Positions 8,248-17,086 are shown, numbered from the stretch's first letter. The stretch is 55,011 nt of DNA from Cyanobacteria bacterium SZAS LIN-3 (GCA_018266215.1 JAFEAV010000039.1:1-55011); one strand, 5' to 3'. The notes: generated from the sequence alone by a model not told the origin. Numbers and translations: made by a program.

Positions 8248-8406
8248 CCCGAAAAAAATCGAAAAATTTCATTAGAAAATTCAGCAAAAAATTTCAGTTT
8301 TTGCTATAAAAAATAACAGAACAACTCGAGAGAGAATAGCTCTCTGACGGGATTGTATTCTTCAATACGACTAGCTTTCAAGTTTGAGATTTGGAGGTGT
8401 TTTATT
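8248..8406 (+). other. AT-rich intergenic leader with two hairpins
   Basis: This 159-base stretch is clearly AT-richer than its surroundings. It holds an 8-bp AT-rich inverted repeat, AGCAAAAA/TTTTTGCT (8283-8305), and a 6-bp one, AGAGAG/CTCTCT (8329-8345). TATAAA at 8305-8310 could be a -10 element, but I see no matching -35. GGAGGT (8394-8399) is the ribosome-binding site of the next gene. Confidence 0.35.
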
Positions 8407-8832
8407 GTGGAAAAGCGCTATTTTAAAAGACAGTTTTTCTCTGACTATATCGCTGCCGGCAGCCCCAAGACGACTCCAGCAAGGTTGCAGCATCTAGCCA
8501 GACACTGGTGCGGCAAGGTACGTCAGCGTGTGGCCGAAAACGAAAACACACCGCTGGCAGTGCTGGAACAGTTGGCTGTCGATAGCGAAGCAGATGTACG
8601 GGTGGCAGTGGCGACAAACCGGAATTGCCCGGACTCGGTCATTGCCACCCTGGCGGCGGATGACAACATCATCGTCCGGCACGGCATTGCGCAGGACGTG
8701 TTTGCGCCGCTCCCATTGTTAGCCAAACTGGCGGAAGACGACAATGCCTGGGTCAGGCATGAAGCCTGGAAGACCCTCTCCATCATAAAAGGAGGTACAG
8801 GACAGTCGTTCAATCTTGCCATGCAAAGCTGA
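8407..8832 (+). CDS. Leucine-rich-variant (LRV) repeat protein
   Basis: The GTG start at 8407 has GGAGGT 7 bases upstream and gives about 141 residues; a longer frame from 8353 has no such signal. Three to four repeats of roughly 24 residues follow the LRV pattern, for example NTPLAVLEQLAVDSEADVRV, CPDSVIATLAADDNIIVRHG and APLPLLAKLAEDDNAWVRHE. LRV and related HEAT-like repeats form right-handed alpha solenoids that bind partners. Azotobacter LrvA additionally carries an Fe-S cluster, but the clustered cysteines needed for that are not evident here. No signal peptide is present. It lies just before the small heat-shock gene, so a chaperone-related role is possible but speculative. Confidence 0.7.
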   Translation: MEKRYFKRQFFSDYIAAGSPKTTPARLQHLARHWCGKVRQRVAENENTPLAVLEQLAVDSEADVRVAVATNRNCPDSVIATLAADDNIIVRHGIAQDVFAPLPLLAKLAEDDNAWVRHEAWKTLSIIKGGTGQSFNLAMQS

Positions 8833-8842
8833 GGTAACTTCT

Positions 8843-9433
8843 ATGAGGACAAACAAAAAGATACTCATTGCATCAAGTTGCGCCCTCTTGCTTGGCTTCT
8901 CATGCGGTTTTGTCAGCAACAAACTACTGGAGCACAATGCCGCCAGGGCAAGTGAGTCGGTGCCGATAAAAGTCACCCAGAATCTCGGGGAGGCCTGTCC
9001 ATTTAACTCAGTTAGTCTCCCGACCTTCTGGATGCCGCACCTGGTCTCATTTTTCGACCCGTTCATTTTCCCGGAGCTGGATTTTCATTTGCCCAGTTTC
9101 CCTGAACCGTCGATGAATATTTCAAGGATGCGCAGCAGCAGCAATGACAAAGAATATACGCTCAGTACCGACCTGCCGGGCATGAGCGACAAAGACGTCA
9201 AAGTCGATGTCAGCAACAACATACTGACCATCAAAGCGGAAAAGAAGGAATCAAAAACCGACAATGGTAAAAGCAATTCCTTCTCCGAACAATCAATCAG
9301 TCAGTCAATGAGCCTGCCCGACAATCTCGATACAAAAAATGTCAAAGCTGAGATGAATAACGGAGTATTGACCGTGACTATTCCGAAGAAATCAGTCCAG
9401 TTGTCTGCCCGGCAAGGAGGTGGAGGCTTGTAG
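8843..9433 (+). CDS. Membrane-anchored or exported small heat-shock protein (Hsp20)
   Basis: The C-terminal 90 residues form an alpha-crystallin domain. It runs from SSSNDKEYTLSTDLPGMSDKDVKVDVSNN through LTIKAEKKE and SMSLPDNLDT to the hallmark AEMNNGVLTVTIPKK. The family normally acts as a cytoplasmic holdase chaperone. Here the protein starts with MRTNKKILIASSCALLLGFSCGF, a basic patch followed by a hydrophobic segment, which is a signal peptide or anchor; a lipobox is not convincing. The ATG at 8843 has GAGGTA about 7 bases upstream. Its 3' end overlaps the convergent TldE-like gene by 42 bases. The domain is secure and the location outside the cytoplasm is inferred. Confidence 0.85.
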   Translation: MRTNKKILIASSCALLLGFSCGFVSNKLLEHNAARASESVPIKVTQNLGEACPFNSVSLPTFWMPHLVSFFDPFIFPELDFHLPSFPEPSMNISRMRSSSNDKEYTLSTDLPGMSDKDVKVDVSNNILTIKAEKKESKTDNGKSNSFSEQSISQSMSLPDNLDTKNVKAEMNNGVLTVTIPKKSVQLSARQGGGGL

Positions 9434-11125
9434 CGGACTGGGCAAAATAGGCGGAGTGGAGTGTTCAGGCGCCACCGGCGTCAGCTCCATTTCGCCTATG
9501 ACGTAGGAGGGAGTTATCAAACTTCGAGTCACACAATCAGAAGGCTCAACTATATAGGGTCTGGAATCATTGCCGACGGCCTGCACATCGCGAAAAGTGC
9601 GCAACGAGACGTAGGTAAATTCCAGGCCCCGTACAAGTTCTCGATGTCCATCCTTCAAGTAAAGCTTATAGACAACAAGCGGATTGCTGGGCTGAATAGA
9701 ATGCGATGGTGTCGCATACGGTCGCTTATTAAGACTGTCCGAGGAGGGATATTCGAGCATCTGGTAATCCTGTTCGATGCGCGATATCACAAGCACATAA
9801 TCAAGACCGGCATCCTTACCGGTCTCTTTGATGAGAGCCAGTATTTCCTCGGGACTTGAAGTCTTGCTGGAGAGAAGAGAAAGATTGCTATACACGCCAT
9901 GGCCGCCCAGTGAATGACCATTGCTGTGGTTGCAGTGCCTGGTCGGTATGCGACTCTGGCAGAAGCCCTTGAGCAGACCATTCTCGACAAGCTCTACACG
10001 TTGAGCCGGCACTCCGTCGTCATCAAATTTATAGGTGCCCATGAGAAGATTGCCGTCACTATCCCGGGCCTGCGGATCGTCGATCACCGAAAGTTGCTTC
10101 GACATAATCTTGCGGCCGAGCCTGTTCTTCAATGGATTGGTGAAGTCCTCGGCTCCCATGTATTCTTCGGCAAAACCAAAATTCGGCGCCATCACTTGAT
10201 TGAAGAGTTCAGCGGCAGCCTGGTCTTCAAAGAGCACAGGACCGCAATACTCCTCACCCTTGGGGGCCACGCGCAGGTCGGTCAGGCGCTGAGCCAGACG
10301 TTCGGTCAATTGCTTCAGTTTGTCCAGGTCCGGCAGCTTGGACTGATCCGGGCCGGCTACCATTTCGCAATCTTCAAAAGGCATGCCGTCGGCGGCCTGG
10401 GCCGTGGCCCAGATGCGCACGGCGTACTGATTGCGAGACTCCCGCACCCGCGTCCCCTCGCTATTGACGATCCAGCGATTAATGGTACGCGCGGTGAAAG
10501 TAACTTTTGACTTTTGCAGTGCCGGATACTTCTTAAAAATTGCCGACAACTGTTCTATCTGCTGCGACCACTTTTTCTCATCCACCGCCAGTGGTGACAG
10601 GGGGCTTACCGATACAACCGGCTCTTCATGAGTCTGATCGGGCAGCCGATCGACCACATTGTTGGAGCTCAGGTAGGCCTTCTTCCATTCCAGCACCCGG
10701 ACGGCGTATTTGTATTCCCGGTCGGTATCCAGCCAGACGCCGCGGCGCACGGCGGCGTAATTATCATCGACCGGCAGCAGGAAGGAGGTCTCAGGTCTGT
10801 TGGATATGGGATACGAGCTATCAAGATCGTAATTGCCAACCCGGATAATGGGCGTAAGAATACGCTCACGGCTGTGGTCAAATACTGACGGCGAGCCCAG
10901 GCAGGAGGAGTAGGTGGCCTCGTCCACTTCCTTTACTGTGTACGAAATAAAATACGGAGCGGGATGCTCATCGATCTTGAGCTCTTTCATCGAGCGATTC
11001 ATCTCGTCGGTCAAAGCCGACATCACGACATCAGAGTCCGCTGCCCGGACCGGCCCGAAGCATGCCAGGCCGGACGCAAGCAGGCCGACCAGAATAGCTC
11101 TCACAGGTAAATAACTGACCCTCAT
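9392..11125 (-). CDS. Exported TldE/PmbA-like protein lacking the metal site
   Basis: This 577-residue protein is homologous to the TldD/PmbA family and begins with a signal peptide (MRVSYLPVRAILVGLLASGLACFGPVRA). Shared blocks include VNSEGTRVRESRNQYAVRI, LSVIDDP, DDDGVPAQRVELVENGLLKGF and VRGLEFTYVSLRTF. At the metalloprotease site its neighbour has HETFGH, whereas this protein reads FNQVMAP near residue 309, so both zinc histidines and the catalytic Glu are lost. This repeats the relation of E. coli TldD (active) and TldE (inactive partner), which work as a heterodimer on peptides in the cytoplasm. The exported location is unusual. Its ATG overlaps the TldD-like stop (ATGA), so translation is probably coupled. 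Confidence 0.85.
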   Translation of the reverse strand: MRVSYLPVRAILVGLLASGLACFGPVRAADSDVVMSALTDEMNRSMKELKIDEHPAPYFISYTVKEVDEATYSSCLGSPSVFDHSRERILTPIIRVGNYDLDSSYPISNRPETSFLLPVDDNYAAVRRGVWLDTDREYKYAVRVLEWKKAYLSSNNVVDRLPDQTHEEPVVSVSPLSPLAVDEKKWSQQIEQLSAIFKKYPALQKSKVTFTARTINRWIVNSEGTRVRESRNQYAVRIWATAQAADGMPFEDCEMVAGPDQSKLPDLDKLKQLTERLAQRLTDLRVAPKGEEYCGPVLFEDQAAAELFNQVMAPNFGFAEEYMGAEDFTNPLKNRLGRKIMSKQLSVIDDPQARDSDGNLLMGTYKFDDDGVPAQRVELVENGLLKGFCQSRIPTRHCNHSNGHSLGGHGVYSNLSLLSSKTSSPEEILALIKETGKDAGLDYVLVISRIEQDYQMLEYPSSDSLNKRPYATPSHSIQPSNPLVVYKLYLKDGHRELVRGLEFTYVSLRTFRDVQAVGNDSRPYIVEPSDCVTRSLITPSYVIGEMELTPVAPEHSTPPILPSPLQASTSLPGRQLD

Positions 11126-12930
11126 CGTTTCTTGTCACCTTCTATGGTGGCGACCGGTTCGACGTGCTGAATGGTCGGGTCGGAAAGTATCGGTGTCTTT
11201 TCAATTGAACGCGCCGTGCGTTTGGTCTCTATGGACTGGATAAGCAGGCTGGGCGCGAGGGCGGAAACAGGAATCGGTCCGGACTCCCGCCCGCAGGTGC
11301 CGTTGAAAACAGCCGTGTCGTTGCCGGCGGCGATTACTCGCTCGAGCGCCGCCAGCGGCGTGCCGACAATCTCAGCGCCGCGTATCAACTGGTCCGGCCG
11401 ACCGTCGACAAATATTTTATAGACCCGCAGCGGATGCACGAGGTAAGTCTGATCCGAATGACTGGACGTATAAGTCAGTCCGCCTGTTATCTCATCAAAG
11501 AGTAGGCCATAGGATTTATGCTGTCTGCGTGCTTCCTTAATGAGCAAGGCCCGCAGGGCCTGGGGCGAAACCTGCTTAGCCTTGTCGGCGACGACAAATA
11601 AATTGGCCTGCCTGGCTACAGGATTCCAGCCGGGGGCGCAACGGCCATGACCATTGGAAGCATTGAATCCGCGCACCAGAGTGCGACCAAGTAAAAACGA
11701 TGTGAGCACACCTTTTTTGGCGATGGTTACGGGCTGCGCCGGGACTCCTTCATCATCATAGGCGTAGTGCCCGTTTAAATATTCCCCGGCACCCTTTACG
11801 GCGGTGGGATCGTCTATGACGGTAAGAAAAGACGGCATAACACTGGAGCCGATTCTGCGCGCGAAGGTCTTACCTTCGTTCTCACTCTTCTCATGCACCG
11901 CTTCTACACGGTGGCCGAAAGTCTCATGAAAAAAGACAGCGGCGGCGCGTCCCGAAAGTATGGCCGGTCCGACATAGGCCTCGGCCACCGGTGCCTTGCG
12001 CAGCTGTTCCAGCGACTCAGCAAGCTTATCGACGCGGCGAGCGATTGTCGCCTCATCGGGCAAAAGCGTGGGATCAAGGGCATTGATGGAATCCCACAAT
12101 GTAAGCTGCATGCCATCTTTTGCCAGTGTGGAAGCCTGAATGAAAATGCGATAGCTGAAGTGCTGCTCGACAATTTTTGAGCCCTCACTGTTGACCATGT
12201 AGCGAGTCGTGGGCTCGGCGGTGAGGGAGACCTTGGATGAGCTGAAATTTGGATGCTTCAAAAAAAGCTGCGACAGACGTTTAACACGAGCAGTCCATTC
12301 TGCGCGATCAAGATGGGCTGTCTTGAGCGGCGGTTGATAATTATGCACCGGTTGAAAGGAAAAATCGTCGGACTTATCGTCCTCGGCCGACATCACTTCA
12401 TTGTTCACCGTCAGCTCGGAATATCTCTGCTGTGCAGACTTGAAGGCTTCATCGGTCGTCATCCACAGACACTGCTCAAGCGGCAGCCCGGCACCGTTAT
12501 CCGGCAAGATGGACTCGAGCTTGCTGGACTTTTCCCAAAATGTAGGCGAAGCCGAGTTTTTACCCCGCAAAAAATGCGTATTGTCAAAATGACAATTACC
12601 AACGCGCAAGTCAACCGACAACATGCGCCAGTTGCCGCCCGAATGATAGTCGAGCAGAGCGCCGTTGGAAGCGGCAATCGAATCCCAATTGCCCTCATAG
12701 AGGCGGTAAGCAAGATAATAAACCGGCGCTTTGCCGGCGTTCTTGAGGCGCGTCAGCGAGCGGTGCAATTCACTGTCCATCGTCGCCAACACAGATGATG
12801 ACGAAGAGACGGCAGTGCCGGCGGAAGTTTCAACGGTGGCGCCGGCAGTGGCAGCAAAACCAGCCAGGGGGACACCAGAGAGAGAGAGACCGGCGCAAAG
12901 TAAAAGACGCAAGGCGGTGCTAATTCTCAA
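11122..12930 (-). CDS. Exported TldD-like metallopeptidase
   Basis: This 602-residue TldD/PmbA-family protein has an N-terminal signal peptide (RLLLCAGLSLSGVPLAGFA). The zinc-peptidase motif HETFGH is intact at residues 335-340 (H335, E336, H340). It is followed by LTVIDDPTAVKG, YDDEGVPAQPVTIAKKGVLTSFLLGR and the conserved GHGR region. TldD/TldE complexes process peptides such as microcins and degrade unfolded peptide tails in the cytoplasm; an exported version would act in the periplasm or outside. Translation starts at TTG 12930, overlapping the WG-repeat gene stop, and ends overlapping the TldE-like start, giving a tightly coupled three-gene operon. The substrate is unknown. Confidence 0.85.
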   Translation of the reverse strand: MRISTALRLLLCAGLSLSGVPLAGFAATAGATVETSAGTAVSSSSSVLATMDSELHRSLTRLKNAGKAPVYYLAYRLYEGNWDSIAASNGALLDYHSGGNWRMLSVDLRVGNCHFDNTHFLRGKNSASPTFWEKSSKLESILPDNGAGLPLEQCLWMTTDEAFKSAQQRYSELTVNNEVMSAEDDKSDDFSFQPVHNYQPPLKTAHLDRAEWTARVKRLSQLFLKHPNFSSSKVSLTAEPTTRYMVNSEGSKIVEQHFSYRIFIQASTLAKDGMQLTLWDSINALDPTLLPDEATIARRVDKLAESLEQLRKAPVAEAYVGPAILSGRAAAVFFHETFGHRVEAVHEKSENEGKTFARRIGSSVMPSFLTVIDDPTAVKGAGEYLNGHYAYDDEGVPAQPVTIAKKGVLTSFLLGRTLVRGFNASNGHGRCAPGWNPVARQANLFVVADKAKQVSPQALRALLIKEARRQHKSYGLLFDEITGGLTYTSSHSDQTYLVHPLRVYKIFVDGRPDQLIRGAEIVGTPLAALERVIAAGNDTAVFNGTCGRESGPIPVSALAPSLLIQSIETKRTARSIEKTPILSDPTIQHVEPVATIEGDKKR

Positions 12931-14096
12931 TGTTCCCGAACCGCCCCCATGCCCTCACTAAATTGCTTGCATTCGACGTACTTGCTCTTGCCTATCAATT
13001 TACCGGAGGCATCAGCATAGCCATAGCCGCTGCCAAATTGTACCCGGGCCAAACCCTCGCAAAACCCCTGCGGAATACCGAAACTGGGGGGCAAAAGCAA
13101 TTTATTGTTTTTATCGATTGTTGTGTACAGTCGCCCCTTTAAGACAAAAGCCACGCCGTTATGAAAGGGCCCTGCCTGATCATATTGAGGCTGAATAACA
13201 AAGCGTCCGGTCTTATCGATATAGCCCAACTTTCTGTTGAGAGAAACAGAAGCCAGCCCCTCACTGAACTTGTCGTGGGAACGGTCTCGACAGACGGCGC
13301 CGGGCGGCAAGGTGATTGCAGTTTTACCGCTCTTATCGATAAAAAAACATTTTTCTCCTTCTTCAACCCAGGCCAGCCCTTCACCAAAGTCCCCGGCATC
13401 GTTGTACCGTGGTTGGACGATCCACTTACCGCTCCGGTCTACATATCCCCATTTTCCGGCCTTCTGTACGGCCACCAGACCTTCGGAAAAATCCCGCGCG
13501 GACTCACTCTTCAAATCAAGCACTAGCTTGCCCTGGCGGTCTATAAAGCCCCAACCTTGATTTTCCGCCGGGGCAAGGCCCTCGTGAAAATCGCCAATAG
13601 TGGTATAGCAGGGCTTGCACAAAAACTTGCCTTGCTTGTTAATCAGCCCCCAATCTGAGTCGCCACAGGCCGTCGACAAACCATGGTCAAAATTTTGAAT
13701 GCCCCTGAAGGTCGGTTTGATCACATATTTGCCGGTTTTATCGATGGCGCCCCAGAGTTCACCCATCTGCACAACCGCCACACCATCGACGAAATCCTGC
13801 GCCCCGTCAAACTTTGCCGGCACGACAAACTTACCGGTTTTGTCGATGAAGCCCCATTTTTCCTTACTTTCCACCCGTGCCAGCCCATCGCAGAAGGAAC
13901 TGGCCTTCGAAAAAGGTCCGGGGATGACCTTTTTGCCAGTCTTATCCACATAAGCCCAGCTCTCCCCCAGGGCATGAGAACTGGCGGCGGGACTCAGAAC
14001 AACACAAAAAAGCGCAAATGAAAGGAGCAGGGCGGCCCAGCGGCAGCCGGCTGAAACCGCAGAACGTGAATTTGAAGCTGGGGCTAACTGCGGCAT
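12927..14096 (-). CDS. Exported WG-repeat beta-propeller-like protein
   Basis: The protein has about 389 residues and around ten repeats of roughly 30 residues with the WG-repeat pattern (PF14903), such as KWGFIDKTGKFVVPAKFDGA, LWGAIDKTGKYVIKPTF and KWGYVDRSGKWIVQPRYNDA. It starts with a hydrophobic signal segment (WAALLLSFALFCVVLSPAASSHA). WG repeats build binding scaffolds without known catalysis. The ATG at 14096 is chosen because the longer frame (14195) would overlap queG and adds a non-signal-like N-terminus. Its stop overlaps the TTG start of the TldD-like gene, so it is the first gene of that operon and may present or recruit the substrate. Confidence 0.8.
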   Translation of the reverse strand: MPQLAPASNSRSAVSAGCRWAALLLSFALFCVVLSPAASSHALGESWAYVDKTGKKVIPGPFSKASSFCDGLARVESKEKWGFIDKTGKFVVPAKFDGAQDFVDGVAVVQMGELWGAIDKTGKYVIKPTFRGIQNFDHGLSTACGDSDWGLINKQGKFLCKPCYTTIGDFHEGLAPAENQGWGFIDRQGKLVLDLKSESARDFSEGLVAVQKAGKWGYVDRSGKWIVQPRYNDAGDFGEGLAWVEEGEKCFFIDKSGKTAITLPPGAVCRDRSHDKFSEGLASVSLNRKLGYIDKTGRFVIQPQYDQAGPFHNGVAFVLKGRLYTTIDKNNKLLLPPSFGIPQGFCEGLARVQFGSGYGYADASGKLIGKSKYVECKQFSEGMGAVREH

Positions 14097-14161
14097 ACTG
14101 GCCCATCTTAAAGGGAACTTTTGGACAAAGAAAGGCACTATGAATGAATGTAAGTTCAGGG

Positions 14162-15223
14162 TCACGCTCTGGCCTGCCCCTGTGCTAGGGCCCAATCGGC
14201 ATGCTCCAGCAGCATAGAATCCGACTCCCTCGAGCGAAAATGCCGCAGGGCGCGGATAATCTCATCACTGTGGCCGTGTCCGACGGCCAGGTGATTACCC
14301 AGGACGACCAGGCCATTGCGCAATAGCCCGCGCCGCTTAGGTCGGCGCACCGGCGATTTTTCAAAGCGCCTGCGAAACTCCATGTCGTCTTCAATGGTGA
14401 GCAGGTCGAGTAAATCCAGATGGTGTCCCACTCCGGCCGCAGGCAAAAATTCCGGCCAGGGAGCCTCCTGGGGTCGACTGTTATAGGGACAGACTTCCTG
14501 ACAGATATCGCAGCCAAAGACCCACTGTCCAAGAAGTGGTCGCAGAGCCGGGTCTATGCCGCCCTTATTTTCTATGGTCAAAAAAGAAATACAAAGATTG
14601 CTGTCCACCATAGCACCATCCTTGATGGCAGCAGTGGGACAGGCATCGCCACAGCGGAAACACTTGCCGCAGGTACCGACATAGGGCTGATCCGGCTCCA
14701 GCTCAAGGTCTACAAAAAGCTCGGCAATAAAATTATAGGAGCCCGAAAGCTGCGGGCCAAGTATAAGACTGTTCTTGCCGACAAAACCCAGTCCATGCCT
14801 GGCGGCCAGGGCCTGCTCAAAGAGCGCCACATCATCGGTGTAAGGCTTGCGCAGGAGCGGTCTGCCAATTTCCTTTTCTATCAAGGCCGCGTAATCTCTC
14901 AACTTGGCCCGGATTGTGGGGTGATAATCGAGACCGACGGCATAACGCGCTACCCGACCGGCCACCGGCGGGGGCGCGGCGGTGGGTTCGGTATAGTATG
15001 AGACCGATGCAATGATGACGCTGCGACTGCCGGGCAGCACCAGAGCCGGCGATACCCGCCCCACCGGATCGCGCTTGAGATAGTCCATGGAAGCGCCATA
15101 ACCCTTATCCAACCAGGCGCTGTAGATTTCGCCGGCGGTCGTCATGGGCGCCAGGCCGCCGATGACTATGTTGTGAAAGCCCAGCTCACGGCCTATCTCG
15201 ACAATTGTTTCTTTGAGCCGCAA
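14162..15223 (-). CDS. queG: Epoxyqueuosine reductase QueG
   Basis: QueG catalyses the last step of queuosine synthesis, reducing epoxyqueuosine in tRNA, using cobalamin and two [4Fe-4S] clusters. The sequence shows GRVARYAVGLDYH, the first ferredoxin motif CGKCFRCGDACPTAAI and the second cluster CDICQEVCPYN. Family residues such as GFVGKNSLILGP and DSNLCISFLTIENKG are present, and the C-terminus continues into a short HEAT-like end. The TTG at 15223 (354 residues) has AAAGGG just upstream. A longer frame to 15313 would overlap the divergent queA start, so the shorter form is preferred. queA, the preceding pathway enzyme, lies immediately divergent. Confidence 0.92.
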   Translation of the reverse strand: MRLKETIVEIGRELGFHNIVIGGLAPMTTAGEIYSAWLDKGYGASMDYLKRDPVGRVSPALVLPGSRSVIIASVSYYTEPTAAPPPVAGRVARYAVGLDYHPTIRAKLRDYAALIEKEIGRPLLRKPYTDDVALFEQALAARHGLGFVGKNSLILGPQLSGSYNFIAELFVDLELEPDQPYVGTCGKCFRCGDACPTAAIKDGAMVDSNLCISFLTIENKGGIDPALRPLLGQWVFGCDICQEVCPYNSRPQEAPWPEFLPAAGVGHHLDLLDLLTIEDDMEFRRRFEKSPVRRPKRRGLLRNGLVVLGNHLAVGHGHSDEIIRALRHFRSRESDSMLLEHADWALAQGQARA

Positions 15224-15279
15224 ACTTATGCCCTTTACCCTCGCCAGACCAATGCAGTCAAGTATAGAATAGGTCTCCC

Positions 15280-16407
15280 ATGGAAACTGAAAAGCTGCAA
15301 CCGCAACTGACAATTGAAGATTTTGAATATGACCTGCCGCCGGAGCTGATCGCGCAGGAGCCGCTGGCGCAGAAAGACCAGTCGCGCTTGCTCGTTGTCG
15401 ACAGACAGAAACAAAGCCTGAGCCATAAACATTTTTACGACCTGCCTGATATCCTCACGCCGGGCGATTTGCTTGTGGTCAATGACACCAAAGTTTTGCC
15501 CTCACGCATAATCTGCCGCAGGCACTCGGGCGGCACGATCAAATTGCTGCTGCTTAAACCACTGACCACAAGCTCCAGCAACAGCCACTGGGAAGCTCTT
15601 GTGACGCCAATAAAGCGACTGAAGCAGGGCGAAGTGGTGGAGGTGGTAAGCGATCTGGCGGAGGAGCAGACGCAGGATGCAAGCGCCTCTCACAAAATTA
15701 CAATTATCGACTTCACCCTCGGACCGGACGGCTTCAAGCGATTGATTGTTGATCTGGGACCGAAAGAAAGTGTTTACGACCTCCTGAGCCAGGTCGGCTT
15801 TGCGCCCCTGCCTCCTTATATACATCGCGACTACCGGGCTGATGATTCGCACCGCAAGGAAGACTTGCTGCAATATCAGACGGTATTCGCCTCCGCACCA
15901 GGAGCGGTGGCAGCACCAACGGCCGGATTGCACTTTACCGATGCCGTCATCGCCAGACTCAAACAAGCAAATATAGATCTGGTGCGCATTACGCTGCATG
16001 TCGGAGCCGGTACATTCAAACCGATTGAAGACAGTCTCGACAATCACACGATAGAATCCGAACAATACACGGTCAGCCCCGAAGCGGCCGCTGCAATCAA
16101 CAAAGCCCGGGCGGAAGGCCGGCGGGTAATTGCGGTGGGCACCACCAGCCTGCGTACACTGGAGAGCGCTGGAGCCGGCGGCACGGTAATTGCCGGCGAA
16201 AATGTCAGCACTTCCTTATATATAAAACCCGGTCATAAATTTCAAATTGCCGACGCCATGCTGACCAATTTCCACCTCAGTCGCTCCAGCCTGCTGGTGC
16301 TTGTGGCCGCCTTTGCCGGACATAAAACAATTATGACCGCATACAAAGAAGCGATAGCCGAACGCTACCGCTTCTATAGTTATGGCGATGCCATGCTGAT
16401 TTTGTAG
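15280..16407 (+). CDS. queA: S-adenosylmethionine:tRNA ribosyltransferase-isomerase QueA
   Basis: QueA transfers and isomerises the ribosyl group of SAM onto preQ1 in tRNA to make epoxyqueuosine. Diagnostic stretches are DYDLPPELIAQEP-like (here EYDLPPELIAQEPLAQKDQSR), LVVNDTKVLPSRI, APTAGLHFTDAVI, LHVGAGTFKPI, HTIESEQYTV and MLTNFHLSRSSLLVLVAAFAG. The length of 375 residues suits the family (about 340-370), with a small insertion around residues 120-130. The start is ATG 15280; only a weak purine stretch precedes it. It is divergent from queG across about 56 bases, so the two late queuosine genes share a promoter region. Confidence 0.95.
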   Translation: METEKLQPQLTIEDFEYDLPPELIAQEPLAQKDQSRLLVVDRQKQSLSHKHFYDLPDILTPGDLLVVNDTKVLPSRIICRRHSGGTIKLLLLKPLTTSSSNSHWEALVTPIKRLKQGEVVEVVSDLAEEQTQDASASHKITIIDFTLGPDGFKRLIVDLGPKESVYDLLSQVGFAPLPPYIHRDYRADDSHRKEDLLQYQTVFASAPGAVAAPTAGLHFTDAVIARLKQANIDLVRITLHVGAGTFKPIEDSLDNHTIESEQYTVSPEAAAAINKARAEGRRVIAVGTTSLRTLESAGAGGTVIAGENVSTSLYIKPGHKFQIADAMLTNFHLSRSSLLVLVAAFAGHKTIMTAYKEAIAERYRFYSYGDAMLIL

Positions 16408-16416
16408 GTCCCGCTA

Positions 16417-17016
16417 TCAGGGCACGAGCACTTGCTCGAACATGATTTTCATAAAAGCATCGACCGGTACGGCGGTCTTAGTGGTCTTGGCGCGCATGAT
16501 AGCGCCGTGCCAGCCACTCTGGAAAAATTCGGCCAGCTCGACATTGTCCTGGGTTTTATCGACGCTGCCTTCCTGCTGAGCTTCCTTGATGCACTGGGCA
16601 AAGCGGTTGCGCCAGCGGGTCAGCACTTCTTCCAGGCGAGCACGCAGCACTTCGGACTGGTCCGACATTTCCTGACTGAGGTTGCCGACAAGACAACCCT
16701 TACTGCAATTATTCTGCACCAGATTTTTGCGTCCTTCCTCACAATAGGCCTTAAGCCGTTCGAGGGGCTTGAGCGACTTGTCTTCAAGATAGACGCGCAG
16801 CTGTTCGCTGTATGTTTTATCGAAGTGATCGATTATCTGGATGGCGAAGTCTTCTTTACTGTCAAAATAATAGTAGAAGGATCCTTTTGGCACTCCAGTG
16901 GAGTCCAGAACCTCTTGTATGCCCGTATTGCTGTAGCCTTTTTCGCGCATGATCCTGCAGCCGGCCTCTAGTAAGGCGGTTTTGGTCACTTCTTTGGTTC
17001 CCGACTGCTTGGCCAT
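16417..17016 (-). CDS. TetR-family transcriptional regulator
   Basis: The protein has 199 residues. The N-terminal helix-turn-helix reads TALLEAGCRIMREKGYSNTGIQEVLDSTGVPKGSFYYYFDSKEDF, a textbook TetR DNA-binding domain at about residues 10-55. The C-terminal domain contains NNCSKGCLVGNLSQEM, typical of the NemR/AcuR-like subgroup that senses electrophiles through cysteines; C109-type residues could serve here but that is inferred. The ATG at 17016 has GGAG about 9 bases upstream; a longer frame starts at 17034. A palindrome related to the NemR box overlaps its own promoter (17061-17075) and two downstream promoters, so it is probably an autoregulated local repressor. Confidence 0.88.
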   Translation of the reverse strand: MAKQSGTKEVTKTALLEAGCRIMREKGYSNTGIQEVLDSTGVPKGSFYYYFDSKEDFAIQIIDHFDKTYSEQLRVYLEDKSLKPLERLKAYCEEGRKNLVQNNCSKGCLVGNLSQEMSDQSEVLRARLEEVLTRWRNRFAQCIKEAQQEGSVDKTQDNVELAEFFQSGWHGAIMRAKTTKTAVPVDAFMKIMFEQVLVP

Positions 17017-17056
17017 GTTTTGCTCTCCAGACAACTAAAGGGGGTAATACTCTTCT

Positions 17057-17086
17057 ATATTAGACCAGTTAGTTACTGCCCGTCAA
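17057..17086 (-). promoter_or_regulatory. TetR gene promoter with operator-like site
   Basis: On the minus strand TTGACG (17081-17086 on the plus axis) and TAATAT (17057-17062) are separated by 18 bases and form a good sigma-70-type promoter. Between them lies TAACTAACTGGTCTA (17061-17075 complement), which keeps the GGTCTA half-site of the palindromes at 17159 and 19119 and matches them at 10 of 15 positions. This is consistent with autoregulation. Confidence 0.55.

Noticed and set aside
8283..8305. AT-rich 8-bp inverted repeat as a terminator
   Set aside because: The stem is almost entirely A:T with one G:C and one C:G pair, too weak for confident Rho-independent termination; reported only as a structure within the intergenic note.
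9461..10510. Plus-strand frames of 132 and 198 residues
   Set aside because: They lie opposite the TldE-like gene, whose homology to its neighbour is plain.
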